Shown here: one piece after another, positions 23,558 to 31,524 of the stretch
Layout: every line of letters starts with the position of its first letter
Numbering within the stretch: position 1 is the stretch's first letter
Assembly (NCBI RefSeq): GCF_026913015.1
Contig: NZ_JAPTYD010000004.1
Coordinates: 62,001-126,000, forward strand
Direction of reading: 5' to 3'
DNA length: 64,000 nucleotides
Origin: Paracoccus benzoatiresistens
Lineage (GTDB): Bacteria; Pseudomonadota; Alphaproteobacteria; Rhodobacterales; Rhodobacteraceae
Notes under the pieces: model-generated
What the model was told of the DNA's origin: nothing
The model's input: the letters and a program-made list of their open reading frames with translations, nothing else
The model's database searches: none
Made by a program: the position numbers and the translations under genes

Positions 23558-24175
23558 ATGCCGCGCCGCCAGACAGACCTGCCACTTGCCGCCGTCGTGC
23601 TTGCCCTGTCCGTAGGCGCGGGCCTTGCGGCAGGCGCCATCATGAAATCCAGCCCCAAGCGCCCGCCGGACAGCGCCCCCGGCCGCACCGCGCGCCGGTC
23701 CAGCTTTGGCGACTATCAGATCGCCGGGCGCACCGTTACCATCAAGGCCCCCCGCTCTCGCATCTACGAGATGTGGCGCAACCCGGACCATCTGACCGAT
23801 TTCATGGAGGGCTTGGCCGCCGTCCAGGTCAGCGGCGATGACGTGACCTGGGTCGTCGATACACCGGACGGACATCTCGCGGTTGAAACCCGCCTTGTCG
23901 AGCAGCGCGAGAACGAGGCCCTCGCCTGGCGGTCCGTCGAGGGTGCCGAGATCGAGATCGAGGCCAAGGTCCGGTTGCGCGACGCCCCTGCCGGACGCGG
24001 GACCGAGGTCGAGGCCCATATTGCCTGGATTCCGCAGGCAGGCATCGTCGGCCAATGGGCGGCCAGGCTGCGCGGCGCCGATCCCAAGATCCGCGGCAAG
24101 CAGGAACTGAAGCGGCTGAAGATGCTTCTTGAAACCGGCGAAATCGCCACCTCGACCAATCGAAAGGCGGATTGA
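23558..24175 (+). CDS. Membrane-anchored SRPBCC (polyketide cyclase/dehydrase-like) protein
   Basis: A 205-residue protein with one N-terminal membrane segment (LAAVVLALSVGAGLAAGAIM, residues 9-29) and a SRPBCC domain from about residue 55 (TVTIKAPRSRIYEMWRNPDHLTDFM). Such domains bind hydrophobic ligands. This type, a small stress-linked cyclase/dehydrase-like protein, is common beside general stress genes in alphaproteobacteria. Its stop overlaps the next ATG (TGATG), so it is coupled to the alcohol dehydrogenase. Ligand unknown. Confidence 0.8.
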   Translation: MPRRQTDLPLAAVVLALSVGAGLAAGAIMKSSPKRPPDSAPGRTARRSSFGDYQIAGRTVTIKAPRSRIYEMWRNPDHLTDFMEGLAAVQVSGDDVTWVVDTPDGHLAVETRLVEQRENEALAWRSVEGAEIEIEAKVRLRDAPAGRGTEVEAHIAWIPQAGIVGQWAARLRGADPKIRGKQELKRLKMLLETGEIATSTNRKAD

Positions 24176-25374
24176 TGCGCGCACTGACCTGGCATGGCAA
24201 GCATGACGTTCGCGTCGATACCGTTCCCGACCCCCAGATCGTCAACCCGCGCGACGCGATCATCGAGATCACGGCGACGGCGATCTGCGGATCGGACCTG
24301 CATCTTTACGATAGCGTGATCCCCGGCTTGGCGCCCGGCGACATCCTGGGCCATGAATTCATGGGCCGCGTGGTGGAAACCGGGCCGAAATCGACGCTGA
24401 AAAAGGGCGACCGGGTGGTGGTGCCCTTCACCATTTCCTGCGGTGCCTGCTTCTTCTGCACGCAGGGGCAGTTCTCGGCCTGCGACAACTCGAACCCGGT
24501 GGAGAAGCAGGAAGCGTCCGAATTGCTCTATGGCCACCCGATGAGCGGCCTTTTCGGCTATTCCCATATGACCGGCGGTTATCCCGGCGGCCAGGCGGAA
24601 TATGTGCGCGTGCCGTTCTCCGATGTCGGCCCCATTGTGATTCCCGAAGGCCCTTCGGACGAGGATGTGCTGTTCCTGTCCGACATCCTGCCCACCGGCT
24701 GGATGGCGGCCGAGAACTGCGACATCCAGCCCGGCGACAGCGTAGCCGTCTGGGGTTGCGGGCCGGTCGGCCTGTTCGCGATCCAGTCCGCGCTGCTGAT
24801 GGGTGCGGGTCAAGTCATCGCCATCGACCATTACCCCCACCGCCTGGAGCTGGCGCGTGGCCTGGGCGCCAAGGTCATCGACTTCAAGCAGACCCATGTT
24901 CTGGAAGCGTTGATGGAGATGACCGGCGGCATCGGCCCCGACGCGGTGATCGACGCCGTGGGTATGGAAAGCCACGGCTTTGCGCCCGACGCGCTGATGG
25001 ACGCGCTGAAGCAGCGGGTCGGGATCGGCGCCGACAATGTCCATGCCCTGCGCATGGCGCTGATGGCGGTCAGGAAGGGCGGGCGCGTGTCCATCCCGGG
25101 TGTTTATGGCGGCCTGGCCGACAAGTTCCCGATTGGCGCGCTGATGGAAAAGGGCCTGCAGATCCGCACAGGCCAGACCCATGTGCAGAAATATACCCGA
25201 GAGCTTCTGCAGCGCATCCTGGAGGGAGAGATCGACACGACCTTCCTGATCTCGCATCGCCTGTCGCTGGAGGATGCCCCGACCGGCTACAAGAATTTCC
25301 ACGGCAAGCAGGACGAATGGACGAAGGTCGTCCTGACGCCCGGAGCCGCATCTCGCCCTGCAGGGGGAAACTAG
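24175..25374 (+). CDS. Zinc-dependent alcohol dehydrogenase (formaldehyde dehydrogenase-like)
   Basis: A 399-residue medium-chain dehydrogenase. Catalytic zinc residues are in AICGSDLHLYD and GHEFMGRVVETG, the structural zinc cysteines in CGACFFCTQGQFSAC (near residues 90-104), and the NAD fold in VWGCGPVGLFAIQSA (near 195). Length and insert resemble glutathione-independent formaldehyde dehydrogenases and related stress-induced enzymes. ATG at 24175 overlaps the SRPBCC stop; the TTG three bases earlier is not needed. Substrate is unproven. Confidence 0.85.
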   Translation: MRALTWHGKHDVRVDTVPDPQIVNPRDAIIEITATAICGSDLHLYDSVIPGLAPGDILGHEFMGRVVETGPKSTLKKGDRVVVPFTISCGACFFCTQGQFSACDNSNPVEKQEASELLYGHPMSGLFGYSHMTGGYPGGQAEYVRVPFSDVGPIVIPEGPSDEDVLFLSDILPTGWMAAENCDIQPGDSVAVWGCGPVGLFAIQSALLMGAGQVIAIDHYPHRLELARGLGAKVIDFKQTHVLEALMEMTGGIGPDAVIDAVGMESHGFAPDALMDALKQRVGIGADNVHALRMALMAVRKGGRVSIPGVYGGLADKFPIGALMEKGLQIRTGQTHVQKYTRELLQRILEGEIDTTFLISHRLSLEDAPTGYKNFHGKQDEWTKVVLTPGAASRPAGGN

Positions 25375-25378
25375 CATC

Positions 25379-25585
25379 ATGCCCAGCACCACCGAAGACG
25401 GCGACAAGAAGACCGAGGGCGGCCCGATCGACCGATCCGCCGGGGCGGCGGGGGAACCGTCGGACACGGATTATGTCCGCGCCCCCGCGCCCGTGCGCAA
25501 CAGGCTGGCCTGGCAGGTTCTGGTCTGGCCCGTGGCGATGATACTGCTGGTCATCATCGGCGCCATCTGGGCCTTGTCGCGATGA
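25379..25585 (+). CDS. Small single-span membrane protein, 68 residues
   Basis: An acidic N-terminus (DGDKKTEGG) followed by one membrane segment at residues 46-66 (LVWPVAMILLVIIGAIWALS). I do not recognise the family. It begins 4 bases after the alcohol dehydrogenase stop and overlaps the next small gene by ATGA, so it belongs to the katN-led operon. Most likely an envelope stress protein; no activity can be named. Confidence 0.65.
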   Translation: MPSTTEDGDKKTEGGPIDRSAGAAGEPSDTDYVRAPAPVRNRLAWQVLVWPVAMILLVIIGAIWALSR

Positions 25586-25749
25586 GCCGCGAACCCAAGC
25601 CCGGTCCCCGGCGGCTTGGCCGCGCGGGCGTGGCGGTGGCGGTGATCCTTGTCGCCATCATTCTGGTGATATTCGTCGGCCGCAACCTGTGGCACGCGAC
25701 CGAGGTTCATGACGATTCGCCGGAAATCGGACAAGACCAGCAGCCCTGA
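25582..25749 (+). CDS. Small single-span membrane protein, 55 residues
   Basis: Starts MSREPKPGPRRLGRAG, then one membrane segment (residues 16-33, VAVAVILVAIILVIFVG) and an acidic tail (HDDSPEIGQDQQP). The ATG overlaps the previous stop (ATGA), which strongly suggests it is translated. The basic N-terminus and acidic C-terminus predict the tail in the periplasm. It is easy to miss because it is so short. No known family is recognised. Confidence 0.6.
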   Translation: MSREPKPGPRRLGRAGVAVAVILVAIILVIFVGRNLWHATEVHDDSPEIGQDQQP

Positions 25750-25814
25750 TCCCCTGTGGAACCACATGCCTTTCGCGGTGCTTTCGATGGAGAAAGGACC
25801 CTGCGGAGAAGGCC

Positions 25815-26330
25815 ATGAGGCAAGGGACAAGATTGACGATCCCCGAAATACGCCCCGACGGGCTGCAGCTTGACGAACCGCGCGACAGGCAGCGGCGCTA
25901 CTGGCGGATCCAGCGCATAGCCTGGTGGACCTTCGGGGCGGTCATGCTGCTGGCAATTCTGGGCCTGACCGGCAGCGGCGGCGTCTTCCACACGCAAACC
26001 ATCCATTTCGCGAATGCCCGCGCCGAGGTGCCCCGCGTATCCCGCTGGGAAGGCATGGACGAGGTGGCGATCATCTTCGACAATCCGGCAGACAGCCACG
26101 AGGTCCGCATATCGCAGCCCTTCTTCGAGCGTTTCTCGGTCGAGCGGATCCAGCCCGAACCGGACCAGAGCCTTCTGGCCCAAGGCGCGCAGACGATGAC
26201 CTTCCCCACCGCCGGCCCTGCCCCGCACGAGGTCAAGCTGGACCTGCGGGCCACGCATTTCGGCTGGACCGGCTTCGACATGACGGTCGAAGGCGAAACC
26301 CGTCGCATCAATCTTCTCGTTCTGCCCTGA
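25815..26330 (+). CDS. Membrane-anchored protein of unknown function, 171 residues
   Basis: A basic N-terminus, one membrane segment near residues 33-53 (IQRIAWWTFGAVMLLAILGL), and a C-terminal beta-rich domain of about 115 residues outside the membrane. A good ribosome site (GGAGAAGG) precedes the ATG. The stop is 7 bases from the DUF421 gene, so the two form a pair. No family is recognised. The domain ends MTVEGETRRINLLVLP, without catalytic motifs. A weak GGAAC element lies at 25758 but lacks a good -10. Confidence 0.65.
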   Translation: MRQGTRLTIPEIRPDGLQLDEPRDRQRRYWRIQRIAWWTFGAVMLLAILGLTGSGGVFHTQTIHFANARAEVPRVSRWEGMDEVAIIFDNPADSHEVRISQPFFERFSVERIQPEPDQSLLAQGAQTMTFPTAGPAPHEVKLDLRATHFGWTGFDMTVEGETRRINLLVLP

Positions 26331-26337
26331 GGACATC

Positions 26338-26784
26338 ATGGACTCGGTAATTCGCGGCATTGCCGTCTATTTTCTCCTGCTGATCGCGACCCGGCTGTCT
26401 GGCCGCCGAACGCTGGCGCAGATGACGCCTTTCGACTTCGTCCTGTTGCTGATTATCGCCGAAACGACGCAACAGGCCCTGCTGGGCGACGACTTTTCCA
26501 TCACAAATGCGGCGATCCTGATCCTGACGCTGTTTGGCACGGATGTGCTGCTGGCCTATGTCAAGTCCCGCTCCGAACGCGCGGGCTCGATCCTGGACGG
26601 CAATCCCACCGTCCTGATCAGCAGCGGCAAGATGGACGAGGAAGCCATGCGCAGGGCCCGCGTCGGCGTGGGCGACCTGCTGGAGGCCGCACGTTCCCAG
26701 CATGGCCTGAAGACGCTGGACGAGATCGACGCCGCCGTCCTGGAGGTCAGCGGCGGCATCAGCATCATCCCGAAGGAACGCTAG
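26338..26784 (+). CDS. DUF421 (YetF-like) membrane protein
   Basis: A 148-residue protein with three membrane segments in the first 75 residues (RGIAVYFLLLIATRLSGRRT is the family opening) and the soluble DUF421 domain after residue 80 (ILDGNPTVLISSGKMDEEAMRRARVGVGDLLE). YetF/YcaP proteins are found in the inner membrane and are linked to stress and spore functions in some bacteria; their activity is unknown. It has a GAGGA ribosome site and is coupled to the preceding membrane protein. A hairpin follows the stop. Confidence 0.85.
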   Translation: MDSVIRGIAVYFLLLIATRLSGRRTLAQMTPFDFVLLLIIAETTQQALLGDDFSITNAAILILTLFGTDVLLAYVKSRSERAGSILDGNPTVLISSGKMDEEAMRRARVGVGDLLEAARSQHGLKTLDEIDAAVLEVSGGISIIPKER

Positions 26785-26799
26785 GCGCGGACCCCTGCC

Positions 26800-26822
26800 G
26801 GCCCGCGCCCTGCCCGCGGGCC
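26800..26822. terminator. Bidirectional hairpin between convergent genes
   Basis: A perfect 8-bp stem (GGCCCGCG with CGCGGGCC) with a 7-base loop, between the DUF421 stop and the stop of the DUF3606 pseudogene on the other strand. It can serve both units. Confidence 0.6.
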
Positions 26823-26824
26823 GT

Positions 26825-27007
26825 TCAGTCGTCCTTCAGCTTCTTCTCGACCTTGTCGCGGCTGTTGCCCTCGGACCTGACCGCATCGCGGACCTCGTCC
26901 CTGGACACGCCCATCTTCTCGGCTTCGTAGCGGACCTCGTGGTCTTGGCCGCCGGCGACCTTGCGCCGGTCCTAGGCGCGTCCGCGATCCTTGTTGTCCT
27001 GTGCCAT
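26825..27007 (-). pseudogene. DUF3606-type small protein gene interrupted by an in-frame TAG
   Basis: The frame reads MAQDNKDRGRA, then TAG at codon 12 (26974-26972), then DRRKVAGGQDHEVRYEAEKM and GVSRDEVRDAVRSEG to a TGA at 26827-26825. The second part is the DUF3606 pattern (EVRYxxxKxGVSxxxxxxAV). A good ribosome site (GAGGAG, 6 bases before the ATG) remains, and the frame is otherwise intact for 60 codons. No other in-frame start lies between the TAG and the domain core. It follows the SDR gene by ten bases in the same operon. It could be a fresh nonsense mutation, a base-call error or, less likely, read-through. Confidence 0.7.
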
Positions 27008-27017
27008 GGAATGCTCC

Positions 27018-27770
27018 TCATTCGTCGTTGGGCTTGGCCATCTTGCTGTGCAACTTTGCGACCATCTCGGCCGGCAGGATTTCGGCCACGGCGGCCTGGG
27101 CCTTGTTCTTGAAGCCCGGCGTGGCCTGCGCCGTTCCCTCCATCATGGCGCGATAACCGTATTCGGCCACCATCTGCGGGTCGTCCTTGGGACCCTGCCC
27201 GATCGGCGTGTCCAGCATCCCGGCGCGCTCGAAGAACTTGGTGTCGGTCGGGCCGGGCATCAGGCAGGTGACGGTGACGCCGCTGTCCTTCAGTTCCTCG
27301 GCCAGGGCGACCGAGAAGTTGTCCAGAAACGCCTTCGAGGCGTTGTAGACCGCCTGATAGGTTCCCGGCATGAAGCCCGCGATGGAGCCGGTGATCATGA
27401 TGCGCCCCTGCCCGCGGGCGACCATCCGGCGCCCAAGGGGATGGGCCAGCCGCAGCACGCCCAGGATGTTGGTCTCTACCGTGCGTTCGACGCCCTGCAA
27501 ATCCTGTTCCAGGAAGGAATGGCCAAGCCCCGTGCCCGCGTTGAGCATCAGAAGGTCCACGTCCCGGCCCTCCAGCGCCGCCAGCACCGCCTGGGCACCT
27601 TCCCGGGTCGCCAGGTCAGCCTCGACCGGGCGGGCCCCCAGCTCCCGCGCGGCGGCGTGGATGGCGGCCTCGTTGGCGACCACGATGGTTTCATGGCCAT
27701 CCGAAACGCACAGACGGGCCAGTTCGTATCCGATGCCCGTCGAGGCGCCGGTGACAAGGGCAACGCTCAT
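27018..27770 (-). CDS. Short-chain dehydrogenase/reductase
   Basis: A 250-residue classical SDR. The NAD(P) site TGASTGIG is at residues 8-15, NAG at 85-87 region (LMLNAGTG), and the catalytic Ser-Tyr-Lys is seen in ITGSIAGFMPGTYQAVYNASK (split as SIAG and YNASK). It reduces or oxidises an unknown carbonyl or alcohol. An EcfG-like promoter lies about 55 bases upstream on the minus strand, and the broken DUF3606 gene follows. It is divergent from the Ku gene. Confidence 0.85.
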   Translation of the reverse strand: MSVALVTGASTGIGYELARLCVSDGHETIVVANEAAIHAAARELGARPVEADLATREGAQAVLAALEGRDVDLLMLNAGTGLGHSFLEQDLQGVERTVETNILGVLRLAHPLGRRMVARGQGRIMITGSIAGFMPGTYQAVYNASKAFLDNFSVALAEELKDSGVTVTCLMPGPTDTKFFERAGMLDTPIGQGPKDDPQMVAEYGYRAMMEGTAQATPGFKNKAQAAVAEILPAEMVAKLHSKMAKPNDE

Positions 27771-27805
27771 GGCGGCATCCTTTGCAAAGATTGATGATCG
27801 TTCTC

Positions 27806-27830
27806 AACAGCCGTCACCGCCACGGGTTCC
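27806..27830 (-). promoter_or_regulatory. EcfG-type promoter of the SDR-DUF3606 unit
   Basis: Read on the minus strand: GGAAC (27830-27826), 16 bases, TGTT (27809-27806), 36 bases before the SDR start. It faces away from the Ku promoter at 27979. Confidence 0.55.
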
Positions 27831-27978
27831 CGATCCGCCGCGCGGGTTGGCATTTGTCAATCTCCCTCCGCGACGAAACCCGCCGCAAGGCAGCCGATCC
27901 CGCGCTTCAGGAACACAGGGCGCATGTCGGGCCTGTCACGACCGGCCGGCGGTGGCCGCGACCCCCTTGTCCGCAGGC

Positions 27979-28003
27979 GGAACAAAGCCCGCCCGTGGCC
28001 GTT
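27979..28003 (+). promoter_or_regulatory. EcfG-type promoter of the first Ku gene
   Basis: GGAAC (27979-27983), a 16-base spacer and CGTT (28000-28003), the exact consensus, 30 bases before the ATG. Confidence 0.7.
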
Positions 28004-28033
28004 TTGGTTCATGTCCCGGTAAGGAGCCCCGCC

Positions 28034-28837
28034 ATGGCGCCGCGCACGTTCTGGAAAGGCTACATGAAGCTGTCGCTGGTGACCTGCCCTGTCACCATGA
28101 TGCCCGCCACCACCGAGGGCGAAAAGGTCCGCTTCCATACGCTGAACGCCAGGACCGGCCACCGCGTCACCAGCCATTATGTCGATTCCGTCACCGAGCG
28201 CCCCGTCCGGGAGGAGGATGAGGTCAAGGGCTATGAGCGCGGCGAGGATGACTACATCATGCTCGAGGACGAGGAGATCGAGGCCGTCGCCCTGGAAAGC
28301 ACGCGGACCATCGACATCGACATGTTCGTGCCCGACCATTCGATCGGTTGGGTCTGGTACGACAGGCCGCATTTCCTGATGCCGGGGGACGAGGTCGGGC
28401 AGGAAGCCTTTGCCGTCATCCGCGACGCCATGGAAGCGACCGGCACCGTCGGCATATCCCGGCTGGTGATGTATCGCCGCGAGCGCGCGGTGATGCTGAA
28501 GCCGCGCGACAAGGGGATCGTGCTGTGGACGCTGCGCTATGGCGACGAGGTGCGCGACGAGGACGATTACTTCGACAAGCTGACGGCGGAAAAGCCCGAG
28601 GCGAAGCTGATGACCCTTGTGCGCAAGCTGGTCGATGAACGGACCACCCATTGGGACGCCGGGATGGTGAACGATCCCGTGCAGGCGCGCCTTCTGGACA
28701 TCATCGCGGCCAAGAAGAAGGGCAAGAAGAAGCCCGCCCGCCGGGCGCCGAAGGTGGAAACGCCGGATAATGTCATCGACATCATGACCGCGCTGAAGAA
28801 AAGCATCCAGGCCGAAGGGCAGCGCGGCAGGGCCTGA
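28034..28837 (+). CDS. ku: Ku protein for non-homologous end joining (copy 1)
   Basis: A 267-residue bacterial Ku. The core starts at once with MAPRTFWKGYMKLSLVTCPV and continues through the beta-barrel and bridge that encircle DNA ends (RISRLV-type strand GISRLVMYRRERAVMLKPR near residue 140). The C-terminus has a lysine-rich patch (AAKKKGKKKPARRAPK), which in other bacteria helps DNA binding. The ATG at 28034 follows AAGGAG. It should recruit LigD, encoded convergently. It is controlled by an EcfG promoter. Confidence 0.93.
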   Translation: MAPRTFWKGYMKLSLVTCPVTMMPATTEGEKVRFHTLNARTGHRVTSHYVDSVTERPVREEDEVKGYERGEDDYIMLEDEEIEAVALESTRTIDIDMFVPDHSIGWVWYDRPHFLMPGDEVGQEAFAVIRDAMEATGTVGISRLVMYRRERAVMLKPRDKGIVLWTLRYGDEVRDEDDYFDKLTAEKPEAKLMTLVRKLVDERTTHWDAGMVNDPVQARLLDIIAAKKKGKKKPARRAPKVETPDNVIDIMTALKKSIQAEGQRGRA

Positions 28838-28909
28838 ACAGCGCCATTCATGGGATTGGCGGAGCGAGGCTGCCGGGCGGGTTACACCCCACCTTATATC
28901 CAAGAAGCC

Positions 28910-28972
28910 GTAGGGTGCGTTCTTGCACGCACCGATGCGCCCCGTAAAGGTGCGTGCAAGAACGCACCCTAC
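28910..28972. repeat. Perfect 24-bp inverted repeat between convergent ku and ligD
   Basis: The left arm (28910-28933, starting GTAGGGTGCG) and right arm (28949-28972, ending CGCACCCTAC) are exact reverse complements, with a 15-base loop. It is centred between two convergent genes. The arm length and perfect match suggest a REP-like mobile or dispersed palindrome that also acts as a bidirectional terminator. Its sequence differs in style from the GC-only hairpins elsewhere in the window. Confidence 0.75.
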
Positions 28973-29004
28973 CCTGCGGATTGCACCCTGCCGGTGAACG
29001 GTTT

Positions 29005-31521
29005 CTATCCCTTCTGCCGCTTCGGCGCCTTCACCTCCAAGGGACGGGCGGCGGCGCGGAGATCCTCCCACGGGTCGCGGGCCAGCGCGGCAAGCCGGTT
29101 CGGCGTGTTTTCCACCGTGAAATAGCCGGGGCCGACCTGGTCCAGTTCCTCCCATGCGACAGGCATCGACACGGTGGCGCCGGGACGGGCGCGCGTGGAA
29201 TAGGCGGCCACCGCCGTCATGCCGCGCTGGTTGCGCAGATAGTCGATCAGGATCCGGCCCTTGCGTTTGGATTTCGTGATGGTCGAGACATAGGCCTCGG
29301 GCGCATCCGCCGCCATGGCGTCGGCCAGCCCCTTGGTGAAGGCCTTGACGGCGGGCCAGTCCGCCTTGGGCGTCAACGGCGCCACGACATGCAGCCCCTT
29401 CCCGCCCGAGGTCTTGACGAAAGTCGCCAGCCCCGCATCGGCAAGGCGCTGACGAACCTCCTGCGCGCCGGCGATCACGGCGTCCCAAGCCACGCCCTCG
29501 CCGGGATCCAGGTCCATGGTGATCGTGTCGGGGCGTTCCCAATCGGCCACCGTGGAGCCCCAGGGATGGATCTCCAGCGCCGCCGACTGCACGAGGGCCA
29601 TCAGCCCGTCCAGGTCGTTGATGGCGATCATCGCCTCCTCGGCCTTTTCCTTGGGGTCCTTGACCAGGGCGATGTGCTTGTTGATGCCGTTCCAGGCGTG
29701 CTTCTGGAAGAACCTTTGCCCGTTGATCCCGCCGGGGCAGCGCAGCAGCGCCAGGGGACGGCCGACGACGAAGGGGGCGATCTTCGGCCAGACTTCGGCA
29801 TAGTAATCGGCCAGCCCTTCCTTGGTGATGCCTTCGTCCGGCCAATAGATGCGGTCGGGATGGGTCAGGGCCACGCGGCGCTTGGGGGCGTTCGGCGTCT
29901 TCTTGGCGGGGCCGCTTTCGCGCACGACCTCCGAAGCGGGCTTGTCCTCCCGCAGCCCCCGGAACGAGGCATGGCGCAGCAGCCGGTCGGCGGTCCAGGC
30001 GCGGAACTCGACCTCGGCCACCAACTCGGGGCGCACGAAGCGGACGCCGCGGCCCTCGTCCGCCGTCAGCTTGCCCGCGAAGGGGCTTTTGTCGATGCGC
30101 ATCCCGTCCAGTCGCGTGCGCAACTCCTCGGCGATCTTCTGGGAAAAGCCGGTGCCGACGCGGCCCACATGGGTCAGCTTGCCCCCTTCATGCACCCCCA
30201 GGACCAGCGAGCCCACCAGCTTGTCAGAACTGGTGGACGGCACATAGCCCGCCACCACGAATTCCTGCCGGGCCGAGCACTTGGACTTGATCCAGCCCTT
30301 GCCGCGCCCCGACCGATAGGGGGCGTCCGCTTCCTTGGAAATGATGCCTTCCAGGCTGAGCCGGCAGGCATGGCGCAGCACCATGGACCCGCTTTCGCCG
30401 AAATGGCTGGAAAACCGGACCCGCCCCGGCTCCATGCCCACCAGATCCTCCAGCGCCCCCTTGCGGGCGATCAGGGGCGCGTCGCGCAGGTCATAGCCGT
30501 TCAGATACATCAGGTCGAAGACGTAGAGGACGAAGCGGTCGTTCCGCCCTTCCGACAGATCAGCCTGCAAGGCCGAGAAATCGGACGATCCGGCCCCTGA
30601 TTCCACCACCAGCTCGCCATCCATGATGGCAGATTCGGCAGGCAGTGCGCGCAGGGCATCGGTGATTTCGGACCCGAAACGGTCGGTCCAGTCCAGCCCG
30701 CTGCGCGTCAGTAATCGGACCTCCTGCCCCTCCAGCCGGGCCTGCAGGCGATAGCCGTCGAACTTGACCTCGTGGAGCCATCTGGCGCCGGCAGGCGGCG
30801 CGGGCTTCAAGGTCGCCAGCGCCGGTTCAATGAAATCGGGCATCGGCGCTTTCTTCGCGCCCGTGGCCGGGGCCTTGGGGTCCTTGGCGCGGGATCGCCG
30901 GGCCTGCTTCGGCTTGGCAGGTTTCGACTTGTCCCCGGCGCCTTCGGCCACATCCTCGACCGTGCGGCCGGTCTTCACGGATTCGGGCCGCTCGGTCAGG
31001 ATGTCGGGGGCATCGTCGGGGCGGGCGGCGGCGTCCTCGGACTTGATCAGCAGCCAGTTCTCGCGCGTCTCGCCGCGCTTGCCGCGCATCCGGACCAGAT
31101 GCCAGCGACCCGACAGCTTCTCGCCTTTCAGTTCGAATTCCAGATGGCCCTTGGCATAGCCGCGTGCCGCGTCGTCCACGGGGGACCAGTCGCCCCGATC
31201 CCAGACGATGACCGCGCCCGCGCCGTAATTGCCCTTGGGAATGGTGCCCTCGAAGTCGCCATAATCCAGCGGGTGATCCTCGACGTGGACGGCCAGGCGC
31301 TTTTCGCCCGCGACCAGGCTTGGCCCCTTGGCCACGGCCCAGCTTTTCAGCACCCCGTCCATTTCCAGCCGCAGGTCGTAATGCAGCCGGGTGGCGGCGT
31401 GCTTCTGGATCACGAAGGCATGGCCCGCCTTCTTCGCTTTCTGCCCGCGCGGTTCGGCCGTCTGCGAGAAGTCGCGCTTTTCGTTGTAAACCTCCAGCCC
31501 GGCCCCGGATTGTCCCGCCAT
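29005..31521 (-). CDS. ligD: LigD, multifunctional end-joining ligase/polymerase/phosphoesterase
   Basis: An 838-residue LigD with three domains in order: 3'-phosphoesterase (about residues 10-165, with LHYDLRLE giving H47 and D49, and HVEDHPLDYGDFEG), ATP-dependent ligase (about 225-545, adenylated lysine K253 in EVKFDGYR), and primase-like polymerase (about 565-830, catalytic acids in MDLDPGEG). A long K/A/P-rich linker (195-225) joins the first two. It processes, fills and seals double-strand breaks held by Ku. The start lies 3 bases after the ku2 stop, so the two are one operon. Confidence 0.95.
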   Translation of the reverse strand: MAGQSGAGLEVYNEKRDFSQTAEPRGQKAKKAGHAFVIQKHAATRLHYDLRLEMDGVLKSWAVAKGPSLVAGEKRLAVHVEDHPLDYGDFEGTIPKGNYGAGAVIVWDRGDWSPVDDAARGYAKGHLEFELKGEKLSGRWHLVRMRGKRGETRENWLLIKSEDAAARPDDAPDILTERPESVKTGRTVEDVAEGAGDKSKPAKPKQARRSRAKDPKAPATGAKKAPMPDFIEPALATLKPAPPAGARWLHEVKFDGYRLQARLEGQEVRLLTRSGLDWTDRFGSEITDALRALPAESAIMDGELVVESGAGSSDFSALQADLSEGRNDRFVLYVFDLMYLNGYDLRDAPLIARKGALEDLVGMEPGRVRFSSHFGESGSMVLRHACRLSLEGIISKEADAPYRSGRGKGWIKSKCSARQEFVVAGYVPSTSSDKLVGSLVLGVHEGGKLTHVGRVGTGFSQKIAEELRTRLDGMRIDKSPFAGKLTADEGRGVRFVRPELVAEVEFRAWTADRLLRHASFRGLREDKPASEVVRESGPAKKTPNAPKRRVALTHPDRIYWPDEGITKEGLADYYAEVWPKIAPFVVGRPLALLRCPGGINGQRFFQKHAWNGINKHIALVKDPKEKAEEAMIAINDLDGLMALVQSAALEIHPWGSTVADWERPDTITMDLDPGEGVAWDAVIAGAQEVRQRLADAGLATFVKTSGGKGLHVVAPLTPKADWPAVKAFTKGLADAMAADAPEAYVSTITKSKRKGRILIDYLRNQRGMTAVAAYSTRARPGATVSMPVAWEELDQVGPGYFTVENTPNRLAALARDPWEDLRAAARPLEVKAPKRQKG

Positions 31522-31524
31522 GTC

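Noticed and set aside
25758..25784. GGAAC element before the 171-residue membrane protein
   Set aside because: No (C/T)GTT at 16 or 17 bases; only GCTT at a poor spacing. Not counted as an EcfG promoter.
27782..28033. N-terminal extension of the first Ku protein
   Set aside because: The extension covers the consensus promoter at 27979 and the real start has AAGGAG before MAPRTFWKG.
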